Assembly: GCA_964460845.1 (NCBI GenBank)
Contig: CAYWRZ010000012.1
Span: forward strand, 1 to 64,000
Direction: 5' to 3'
Length of the DNA stretch: 64,000 bases
DNA from: CAYWRZ01 sp964460845
Lineage (GTDB): Bacteria; Bacteroidota; Bacteroidia; Flavobacteriales_D; UBA2798
The notes under the pieces were generated by a model. The model saw only the letters and a list, made by a program, of their open reading frames with translations, did no database searches and was not told the origin of the DNA. The translations under genes were made by a program, and so were the position numbers. This document shows, in pieces, positions 44,633 to 52,482 of the stretch. Within the stretch, counting starts at the first letter, position 1; every line of letters starts with the position of its first letter.

Positions 44633-46378
44633 ATGAAAACAGCATTGGTTTTTGCAGCCCTGTTCACTTTTAGTGCAGCCGTGGCGCAGCAGAAAGAGGG
44701 AGGAACGGAATCGACTTCCATTTACGGCGTACAGGTAATCGTGTCGGGTGCCCCGCGTCCTATCGATCGTGCGCGACGCATACCCGAAACGCCGCAAACG
44801 GCCGACACTTCGGTTTCGGTTCCGCCTATGGCATACAGCAATGTGCCTTCGCGCACCGAAGTGAAGACCGAGCCCGAACGCCTCAAAGCAGTGAACCTTT
44901 CCGAACGGAAAGACCTGGAAAAGCTCTACCGTTTTTACGCCAAAGCAGGAGTGGGATCTTATACCATGCCGCTGGGTGAAATTTATTTCAACGACATCTA
45001 TAACAAAAAAGGCACTTACGGAATTTATGCCCGTCACCATTCTTCGCAGGGCGGTATCAGGCACGTAGGGTATTCGGGTTTTTCCGACAACAATGCCGGG
45101 GCTTTTATACGGCACTATACCAAAAAGCTGGAAATTGGCGGTGGCGTCGATTACCAGCGTAACGTGGTGCATTATTACGGTTTCCGACCCGATACCATAC
45201 AAGACCTTACGATGTATCCCGATGGAATTACAAGTAAGGATCGCATCCGTCAGCGGTATAATTACGTAGGGGCACAGGTCTCGCTCGGCACTTTCCATCC
45301 CGATACGTTGAAGTTGAATCACCGCGAAGAGCTGCAGTACTACAATTTTGGCGATGCATATAAGGCTACCGAAAATTATTTTTCGGGTAAAACCAAGCTT
45401 CACAAAAAGGTGGGAAGAGAAATTTTCGGACTGGGCTTTTCAGCTTCCTATAACCGTTTTCTTCCTTCGGTAAGGCAGAACAGGCTGGGTACTGGCAATG
45501 TGATTCCGCCGGCGGCGCAGGAAAATATACTGGCTACGCTCAACCCCACGATTCTTACCAATGGACGTAATTGGGTTGCCAAAGTGGGACTGGCCGTATC
45601 GGCCGATGTGTACGATGGTTCGGGTAAATTTTATTTTTATCCCGATGTGGAATTCCGGTACAGCCTGTTTAACGACATGCTCATTCCTTACGCCGGGGTA
45701 AACGGTAATGTGCAACGCAACTCTTTCCGTTCGCTCGCGGCTGAAAATCCGTTTATAATCTCTGAAATCGATCTTCGTAACACCAATCGCAAGCTGCATT
45801 TGTACGGTGGATTCAGGGGTGCGCTTAGCCGTTCGGTAGCTTTTAACCTCAAAGCTTCTTTCCTGAAAGCGGGCGATGTGGCGCTGTTTTATACCGATAC
45901 CGTATATTCTTTGCACAACCAGTTTAGGGTGATGTACGATAATATTGATATTTTCTCGGTATCGGGTCAGCTCAGTTGGCAGCGCGAAGAAAAGCTCAAG
46001 CTTCTGCTCAAAGGCGAATATTTCAATTATTCCACTACCCGCGAAGCTTATGCCTGGAATATGCCCGATTACCGCGTTACTGCTTCTGGGGTATATGATT
46101 TGTTTGATAAAATTTTGGTCAGGCTCGACATCGTGGCTACGGGAACCCGCTGGGCACCTTCTTTGCGTCCGGTAGAGGGAGTGGCGCTTCGCGATGGCTT
46201 GTATCCCGTAAAGCTCAAGCCTTTTGTCGATGCCAACATAGGGTTGGAATACCGTTATACCAAGCGGCTTTCGGCCTTCCTGAATTTCAATAATATAGTT
46301 GCACAACGCTACCAGTATTGGTACCAATACCCGGTGCAGGGATTCAACCTGATGGGCGGTGTAACATATTCTTTCTAA
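44633..46378 (+). CDS. Outer-membrane beta-barrel protein (TonB-dependent-receptor-like)
   Basis: The ~581-residue protein has a signal peptide (TALVFAALFTFSAAVAQ), a Pro/Arg/Thr-rich linker of ~80 residues, then strand-rich sequence to the end, with aromatic strand ends and a last strand GFNLMGGVTYSF closing in Phe. It has no recognisable plug domain, so it is smaller than a full TonB-dependent receptor. The role is unknown. It is paired with the preceding TPR gene. ATG 44633 was chosen; ATG 44627 adds two residues. Confidence 0.75.
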   Translation: MKTALVFAALFTFSAAVAQQKEGGTESTSIYGVQVIVSGAPRPIDRARRIPETPQTADTSVSVPPMAYSNVPSRTEVKTEPERLKAVNLSERKDLEKLYRFYAKAGVGSYTMPLGEIYFNDIYNKKGTYGIYARHHSSQGGIRHVGYSGFSDNNAGAFIRHYTKKLEIGGGVDYQRNVVHYYGFRPDTIQDLTMYPDGITSKDRIRQRYNYVGAQVSLGTFHPDTLKLNHREELQYYNFGDAYKATENYFSGKTKLHKKVGREIFGLGFSASYNRFLPSVRQNRLGTGNVIPPAAQENILATLNPTILTNGRNWVAKVGLAVSADVYDGSGKFYFYPDVEFRYSLFNDMLIPYAGVNGNVQRNSFRSLAAENPFIISEIDLRNTNRKLHLYGGFRGALSRSVAFNLKASFLKAGDVALFYTDTVYSLHNQFRVMYDNIDIFSVSGQLSWQREEKLKLLLKGEYFNYSTTREAYAWNMPDYRVTASGVYDLFDKILVRLDIVATGTRWAPSLRPVEGVALRDGLYPVKLKPFVDANIGLEYRYTKRLSAFLNFNNIVAQRYQYWYQYPVQGFNLMGGVTYSF

Positions 46379-46406
46379 CTGCCAAATTTCTCCCTTCGGA
46401 AATTTG

Positions 46407-46449
46407 AACAAAAGCCGCTGTTTATCGGGCTTTTCTGTTGATTTTTTCT
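46407..46449 (+). terminator. Terminator after the TPR/barrel operon
   Basis: AACAAAAGCC pairs imperfectly with GGGCTTTTCTGTT over a ~10-base loop and runs into ATTTTTTC. A second small hairpin (CAAATTTC / GGAAATTTG, 46383-46406) lies just before it. Confidence 0.6.
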
Positions 46450-46504
46450 TGCAAAAAACGGCCGTTTTTCGTATTTTTACAGGTCTTTAAAAAAAGGGCT
46501 GTGT

Positions 46505-46512
46505 TATCTTTG
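46505..46512 (+). promoter_or_regulatory. -7 box of gyrB
   Basis: TATCTTTG fits TAnnTTTG exactly; the start should be near 46516, 35 bases before the ATG. No TTG is found 18-20 bases upstream. Confidence 0.55.
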
Positions 46513-46550
46513 TGTACAGCCTTCGAAACGAAAAAAACCTGCGTAAAAAT

Positions 46551-48503
46551 ATGAGCGAGATTCAAGAAAAAAACCAATATTCGGCAGACAGTATTCAGGT
46601 ACTGGAAGGGTTGGAAGCGGTGCGTAAGCGCCCGGCGATGTACATCGGTGATGTAGGTGTCAAAGGGCTCCACCACCTCGTGTACGAAGTAGTTGATAAC
46701 TCGATCGACGAAGCGCTGGCCGGACATTGTACCCATATCGAAGTGACCATCAACGAAGACAATTCCATTACCGTAAAAGACAACGGTCGCGGTATTCCTG
46801 TCGATTATCACGAGAAGGAAAAACGTTCTGCCCTCGAAGTGGTGATGACCGTACTCCACGCCGGTGGTAAATTTGACAAAGATTCTTACAAGGTTTCGGG
46901 CGGTTTGCACGGAGTGGGCGTATCTTGCGTAAACGCACTTTCTACCCACATGGCAGTGAATGTGCATCGCGACGGTAAAGAATACATTCAGGAATACAGC
47001 ATCGGTAAGCCCCTGTACAGCGTGAAAGAAACCGGTGTCACCACCTACCGTGGTACTATCGTTACGTTCAAGCCCGATCTGTCTATTTTTACCGTTTCGG
47101 AATACAATTACGATACGTTGGCTTCTCGTCTGAGGGAGCTGGCTTTTCTGAACAAAGGCATTCACCTGACCTTAACCGACAAGCGTATTACCGACGAAGA
47201 GGGTAATTTCGTAAGTGATGTGTTTTTCAGCGAAGGCGGGCTGCGCGAGTTTGTACGTTTCCTTGACCAAAACCGCGAAGCGCTTACCACCGATGTAATG
47301 TACATGGAAGGCGAAAAAGCCGGGATTCCCGTAGAAGTAGCCATGATCTACAATACTTCGTTTTCAGAGCATATTCACGCTTACGTGAACAACATCAATA
47401 CCCACGAAGGAGGTACGCACTTAGCGGGCTTCCGTCGCGGACTTACCCGTACGCTCAAAAAATACGCCGACGATTCGGGCATGCTCAAAAACCTCAAATT
47501 CGAGATTGTCGGTGACGATTTTCGCGAAGGATTAACCGCCGTAATTTCGGTGAAGGTAGCCGAGCCGCTGTTTGAAGGGCAGACCAAAACCAAGTTGGGC
47601 AACAATGAGGTAATGGGTGCCGTGGATCAGGCGGTGGGTGAAATGCTGGCTAATTACCTCGAAGAAAACCCGAAAGACGCCCGTCAGATTGTACAGAAAG
47701 TGATTCTGGCAGCCCAGGCCCGTCATGCGGCACGTAAAGCCCGCGAGATGGTGCAACGCAAAAGCGTAATGGGAGGCACCAGCCTGCCCGGTAAGCTGGC
47801 CGACTGTTCAGAGCGCGATCCGGCGCAATGCGAGCTATTTTTGGTCGAGGGAGATTCGGCCGGCGGTACGGCCAAGCAGGGCCGCGATCGCCGTTTTCAG
47901 GCCATTATGCCGCTGCGGGGTAAAATCCTCAACGTGGAAAAAGCCATGTACCACAAAATCTTCGAAAACGAAGAAATCAAAAATATCTATACCGCCCTCG
48001 GCGTAAAAGTAGGTACCGAAGAAGACAGCAAAGCACTCGACATTAGCAAGCTGCGCTATCACAAAGTGGTGATCATGTGTGATGCCGACGTGGACGGAAG
48101 CCACATCGAAACGCTGATCCTTACGTTCTTCTTCCGTTACATGAAAGAAATGATCGAGAACGGTCACGTATATATCGCCACTCCGCCGCTGTACCTTGTC
48201 AAGAAAGGGCAAAGCGCGCGTTACGCCTGGAACGACGAGCAGCGCGACACCCTGATTCGCGAGCTGAAAGGTGCCGGGAAAGACAGCAGCGTGAACGTAC
48301 AACGCTACAAAGGTCTCGGAGAAATGAACGCCGAGCAGTTGTGGGAAACTACCATGAATCCTCAGTTCCGCACCCTGCGTAAGGTAACCATCGAAAACGC
48401 CGCCGAGTGCGATCGCATCTTCTCTATGCTCATGGGCGACGATGTGCCGCCACGCCGCGAATTCATTGAGAAAAACGCAAGGTACGCCAAGATCGATATC
48501 TGA
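46551..48503 (+). CDS. gyrB: DNA gyrase subunit B
   Basis: The 650-residue ATPase subunit of type II topoisomerase gyrase has GHKL motifs EVVDNSIDEALAGH and GGLHGVGVSCVNAL, a transducer domain, then TOPRIM with EGDSAGG and MCDADVDGSHI, and the C-terminal IENAAECDRIFSMLMGDDV. It lacks the ~165-residue insert of enterobacterial GyrB. GyrB is preferred over ParE by the TOPRIM-tail context (QRYKGLGEMNAEQLWETTMN). ATG 46551 was chosen by family start; a GTG at 46512 is inside the promoter. Confidence 0.96.
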   Translation: MSEIQEKNQYSADSIQVLEGLEAVRKRPAMYIGDVGVKGLHHLVYEVVDNSIDEALAGHCTHIEVTINEDNSITVKDNGRGIPVDYHEKEKRSALEVVMTVLHAGGKFDKDSYKVSGGLHGVGVSCVNALSTHMAVNVHRDGKEYIQEYSIGKPLYSVKETGVTTYRGTIVTFKPDLSIFTVSEYNYDTLASRLRELAFLNKGIHLTLTDKRITDEEGNFVSDVFFSEGGLREFVRFLDQNREALTTDVMYMEGEKAGIPVEVAMIYNTSFSEHIHAYVNNINTHEGGTHLAGFRRGLTRTLKKYADDSGMLKNLKFEIVGDDFREGLTAVISVKVAEPLFEGQTKTKLGNNEVMGAVDQAVGEMLANYLEENPKDARQIVQKVILAAQARHAARKAREMVQRKSVMGGTSLPGKLADCSERDPAQCELFLVEGDSAGGTAKQGRDRRFQAIMPLRGKILNVEKAMYHKIFENEEIKNIYTALGVKVGTEEDSKALDISKLRYHKVVIMCDADVDGSHIETLILTFFFRYMKEMIENGHVYIATPPLYLVKKGQSARYAWNDEQRDTLIRELKGAGKDSSVNVQRYKGLGEMNAEQLWETTMNPQFRTLRKVTIENAAECDRIFSMLMGDDVPPRREFIEKNARYAKIDI

Positions 48504-48812
48504 TTATTTTTTCTGAAGTATTTAAAAAGCCCCGACGATATTTGTCGGTAGTAAAAAGAACCAGGTATAACCCTGGTTCTTTTTTTTGCCGATTACATAT
48601 TTATGAGTCCTGTTATCTCGTTTGTTATACTTGAAGGATATTTTAAGTCGCATAGAATGAATATGGAATCCGATATTTTAATAGGTGAGAGTAGAGAGGT
48701 GATTTGATTAGTGCATTTGTTTGAAAATGAATTATATACTTGCGAAAAGGTGAGGGTAATAGCTATCAAAATTAAAAATGAGTAGTATTTTTACTTAAAC
48801 TAGAAGAAGAAA
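48504..48812 (+). other. AT-rich intergenic stretch with gyrB terminator
   Basis: These ~309 bases hold a truncated GCCCCGAC...GTCGG hairpin (48526-48550), a strong terminator (48555-48587), then ~225 bases of AT-rich sequence with no recognisable gene. The composition changes here from ~55% to ~35% GC, marking the left side of the low-GC islet. Confidence 0.6.
48555..48587 (+). terminator. Terminator of gyrB
   Basis: AGAACCAGG / CCTGGTTCT form a 9-bp stem over ~7 bases with a long T-run after. It lies ~55 bases behind the gyrB stop. Confidence 0.85.
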
Positions 48813-50273
48813 ATGATGAAAAATTGGGTAAATAGAGCGGTTGCATTGTTAGCACATAGTTTGCAACCGATACCGCAGGAATTGAATGAGTTAGATTGGA
48901 AAGAGGACCTGTCACCGAACAAAGAAAAACTTATTAGGCATCTTTCTGCTTTTGCCAATTTACCTGGTGGCGGTTTTTTGGTATTTGGCGTGGAAGACAG
49001 TAGTGGAAAGCTAGTGGGAATCACGCAACAGCAGGCAACGATTATCCTTGAAAAACTGAGTAATCTTGGAAGAGACGCGATTTCACCTGTGGTAAAAATT
49101 GATCACAGTATCGAATTGTATTGAAATGTGCCCTTGCTTTTTGTTTGTATTGCTGAAAGCAAAATTAAACCTGTTCATCTGAAAAACGGAACTATTGAAG
49201 ATACATATATCCGTAGTGGAGGTAGTACGCGCAAAGCTTCCCGACCAGAGGTTGGTAGCCTAATGCTAAATAGCAAAACTCCTCAGTTTGAAGAATTGCA
49301 TTGTTCGCCTTTATTGCCTTCGCATGAAGTATTGAACCTGTTGGACTATCGTAGTATTTTTGGGCTGTTGAACAAGCCTGTACCACAAAATCACGATGAG
49401 ATTTTACAGTGGATGCAGAATGAACGTATGATTGAATGTATAGACGGTGCCGGATTTTATATTACCAATTTTGGAGCATTAGCAGCAGCCCAAAATCTGA
49501 ATGATTTTGACAGCTTATCACGGAAGACTATTCGTCTTATTCGGTATCAGGGAGTTAACAAACTTATAACCGAAAAAGAATATCCGGGTTCAAAGGCTTA
49601 TGCTATTGGTTTCAGCGGTTTAATTGGTTTTATCCGTGCTTTGCTTCCGGGAAGCGAAATCATAAAAAATGCGCTTCGAACAGAAACATCGGTGTATCCT
49701 GAGGTAGCCCTTCGCGAAATTATAGCAAATGCACTTATCCATCAGGATTTTACCATCCGTGGCTCAGGTCCGATGATAGAAATTTTTGATGATCGCATTG
49801 AAGTTTCGAATCCTGGGAAATTGTTACCCACTAAGCAGCTTGATCGCTTAATAGGTACTACGCCCGAATCAAGAAATGAAATATTGGCTGCTGCTTTTAG
49901 GAGATATAATATTTGTGAAGAACGGGGCTCAGGATTTCAGAAGGCTGTCGCATCCATTGAGTTGTTCGGATTACCGCCGTTAAGATTTTATGAAACCGAA
50001 AATTCATTTCGTGTAATTATGTATAGTCCGCGGAAATTTGCAGAGATGACACTCGATGAACGGATTGAAGCGGCATATCAGCACAGCATTATCAAATATT
50101 TCTCAAGCGGAGGAATGACCAATACCAGTTTGAGAGAACGATTCAGGATGGGTGAAAAACAAACCTCCCAAATATCGAGATTAATAAAGGAGGCGCTTGA
50201 TTCGAAAAAAATAAAACTCAAAGACCCGACAATGGGTAAGAAATTTGCATTATATATACCTTATTGGGCTTAG
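48813..50273 (+). pseudogene. AlbA_2 / GHKL-type ATP-binding protein broken by one in-frame TGA
   Basis: One reading frame runs 48813-50273, interrupted only by TGA at 49122-49124. The first part (103 codons) holds the AlbA_2/Schlafen-like DNA-binding core (ELDWKEDLSPN, LSAFANLPGGGFLVFGVED). The second part (from ~49128, same frame) continues it (LLFVCIAESKIKPVHLKNGT, TYIRSGGSTRKA) and adds a HATPase_c_4 region (ALREIIANALIHQDFTIRGS, RIEVSNPGKLLPTKQL, EERGSGFQKAVASIE) and a winged-helix end. Such proteins are often annotated as RecG-like regulators. The stop falls inside the AlbA fold, so the product should not work unless read through. GC is low (19 of 60 bases in 49141-49200), unlike the neighbours. 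Confidence 0.85.
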
Positions 50274-50404
50274 TCTCTTATTTGACTGGAAAACCGCAAC
50301 GGTATATAACTATCTGATAATCATATGTTTTTTATTTGACTGAGAACTGTAAAATAGTGTCATTTTGAATCATCTGTGACACAATTCTCGATAGTTTTAT
50401 TCAT

Positions 50405-50442
50405 AAAAAGCCCCCCGACAGTAAATGTCGGGGGGCTTTTTT
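50405..50442. terminator. Strong bidirectional terminator
   Basis: AAAAAGCCCCCCGACA / TGTCGGGGGGCTTTTTT form a near-perfect 16-bp inverted repeat over GTAAA. It sits between the broken AlbA_2 gene and the convergent MuiA-like gene and can stop both. Confidence 0.9.
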
Positions 50443-50467
50443 GAAACCGGGCAGGAAAGGGGAGGTA

Positions 50468-52366
50468 TTAATCCAGTCCTACCCAATAACCTTTGGGATG
50501 CTTCACGGTATAACGCAGCTTCCGGGTTTCTGTCTGCGAAGGTTCCAGCGTGATGTGCCAGCTCACAATTCCCGTTTTTTCCTCCAGCTTGCCGCCCGAA
50601 CGTTCTTCCTGTTTCACCTCAATGCGGCTGTCGGCTGTTAAGGGAAACTGATCTTCGAGCAGCAGCGAAATTTTTTGCTTTTTACCGTTGCGTACCTTTA
50701 TCTCCCATTCGCGCGCTACAAAACGGTCGCTGCCCACCCATTGCTTTTTCTGATAATCTCTTATTTTTTGGCGTTCTACCTGAATGTGCTTGTCGCGTCC
50801 TAAGGCTATTTCGAGCGTATCGCTGAGGTATTTTACATCGATCAGCGTTTGACCTACATAAGTACCTTCAAAAAAGACCTGGGCCTGTCCTTCGAGCAGG
50901 TTGTACTGATCCCATTGCGTGAGCCGGGCGGTGAGGAATACCTCTTTGTCAATCCGTGGGGCGCAGTAATACTGGTAAGTGGCCGGAAGCTCCAGCTCCT
51001 GTATTTCGACCGTGTAATGCCGGGTGTCGGAAGGAATGGTATAAGGCTGTTCGATGCTGAATTCGGTTTGAATGATATTCTCGACGGGCGTCACTACCGG
51101 TACGCTTACCGAAGCCGCCGAAGTTTTGTTTCTGCCCCTGGCGCCCCGCACAGGAGCACGTTCTACCGAAGCGGTAGAAACGGAGTGTTTCGCGGATGCT
51201 TCTTTAGTGATAACTACTTCTTCCAGTCGAACCTCCTCTTCGGGTAGAATGACATTGAGCTTTTCGCCTGAAATGTTCAGCGTGGTAGTTTTATAACCTA
51301 TGTAAGAAACCTGTACCTGCTTTGCGTTGGGGGGTAGAGTGAGCATGTAAAAGCCCTCCATATCGGTGGCCGCACCGATAGTGCTGCCTACTACCATTAC
51401 GTTGGCAAAGGCTAGCGGATCGCCGTATTCGTCGGTGACCCGCCCCTGCAATTTCAGGTACTGATTACCCGAATACCGATCAAAATTGGAACCCGCTTTT
51501 CGGGGTGCTGCGTACGCTTCGTTGAGCCGCAGCCACCAGGCCTGTAACTGTGGCTTTTCGGACGATACAGAGGGGTCGCCCGACGAAAGTGTGAGCTTCA
51601 CCTTGTTCCAGTCTTCGCCGGTTTGTTGCGAAATATTGGCTTTGTAACGCAGGCTAAGCGGTTGGGAAATATCGTTTACTCGGATGTCGTACGTGGCATA
51701 CCAGCGCGCATTTTGTACGAGGTAATTCACGGTAAACGAAGCCCGGCTTTCCTGCTTCGCTGCTACTTTGATCACGATGGCATTTTCGAATATCGCTTTG
51801 GGCAACTTTTTGGCACTGAGCTCCTGACTTACACGCTGCTCTTCTTGTTGCAGTTGTTTTTGTTCGCGCCCGAGTCTGAGCTGCTCGGTTTTTATCTGTG
51901 TGAGGCGTACCCGTGCGGTTTCCTGCGCTTTGATCACCTGATCGACCGCATTAGGCTGGTCGAGTATCAGTTTTTTTAAGGTAGAAATGATTTCTTCTTC
52001 GCTGCGCAGCACTTCGAGTTTTACCTGTATCTCTTCGAGCTTACGGCGTACTTCCTGCTCGCGGGCTTCGAGCGCGCGAATGTCGGCAGCGGGTGTTTGT
52101 TCGGTATAATCCTGTTGGTAGTTGACCGATAACAGGGTGAAAGTGCCTTCTCCGTTTACCTGAATACTTTCTTTAAGCAGCAGTGGCGAAACGTTTTTCA
52201 CTTTTATCAGGTGTTCGCCCACCGGAATGCTGAGCGTGCCGGTTCGGGTTACCTGGGCACCGTTGCGGAATACGGTTACGCCTTCGATGGTGGTTTTCAG
52301 CTCCAGGTCTTTTCCTTTTGCGGACAGACCCGACAGGAGTAATAAGAGAAATACACAATATTTCAT
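50468..52366 (-). CDS. MuiA/DUF4139-family protein with inserted carboxypeptidase-regulatory domain
   Basis: The 632-residue protein has a signal peptide (MKYCVFLLLLLSGLSAKG). An N-terminal DUF4140 domain (TTIEGVTVFRNGAQVTRTG) and a charged coiled coil at ~95-180 (EVRRKLEEIQVKLEVLRSEE) follow. The DUF4139 beta-rich domain begins with FTVNYLVQNARWYATYDIRV. A CarboxypepD_reg-like domain at about residues 305-375 (GRVTDEYGDPLAFANVMVVG; DMEGFYMLTLP) is inserted into it. DUF4139 resumes with YYCAPRIDKEVFLTARLTQW. Members are called 'mucoidy inhibitor MuiA family'; a true function is not established. ATG 52366 was chosen for the signal peptide. Confidence 0.88.
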   Translation of the reverse strand: MKYCVFLLLLLSGLSAKGKDLELKTTIEGVTVFRNGAQVTRTGTLSIPVGEHLIKVKNVSPLLLKESIQVNGEGTFTLLSVNYQQDYTEQTPAADIRALEAREQEVRRKLEEIQVKLEVLRSEEEIISTLKKLILDQPNAVDQVIKAQETARVRLTQIKTEQLRLGREQKQLQQEEQRVSQELSAKKLPKAIFENAIVIKVAAKQESRASFTVNYLVQNARWYATYDIRVNDISQPLSLRYKANISQQTGEDWNKVKLTLSSGDPSVSSEKPQLQAWWLRLNEAYAAPRKAGSNFDRYSGNQYLKLQGRVTDEYGDPLAFANVMVVGSTIGAATDMEGFYMLTLPPNAKQVQVSYIGYKTTTLNISGEKLNVILPEEEVRLEEVVITKEASAKHSVSTASVERAPVRGARGRNKTSAASVSVPVVTPVENIIQTEFSIEQPYTIPSDTRHYTVEIQELELPATYQYYCAPRIDKEVFLTARLTQWDQYNLLEGQAQVFFEGTYVGQTLIDVKYLSDTLEIALGRDKHIQVERQKIRDYQKKQWVGSDRFVAREWEIKVRNGKKQKISLLLEDQFPLTADSRIEVKQEERSGGKLEEKTGIVSWHITLEPSQTETRKLRYTVKHPKGYWVGLD

Positions 52367-52420
52367 ATTCTTCTTTTCGGGGTAAGATGCCCCCACATCG
52401 AAGATTCCATAAAAAAGCAT

Positions 52421-52459
52421 AAAAAAAACGGGAGATAAAGTGTGGTACTTATCTCCCGT
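52421..52459 (-). terminator. Terminator of yidC
   Basis: Minus strand: ACGGGAGATAA / TTATCTCCCGT, an 11-bp stem over ~10 bases, followed by a run of eight T. It lies just behind the yidC stop and before the MuiA-like gene on the same strand. Confidence 0.92.
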
Positions 52460-52482
52460 TGATATAGGATGGCGTATAAGGC

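Noticed and set aside
49122..49124. TGA recoded as Trp or selenocysteine
   Set aside because: All other genes use TGG for Trp, and I see no selenocysteine insertion hairpin right after the codon; a nonsense mutation is simpler.
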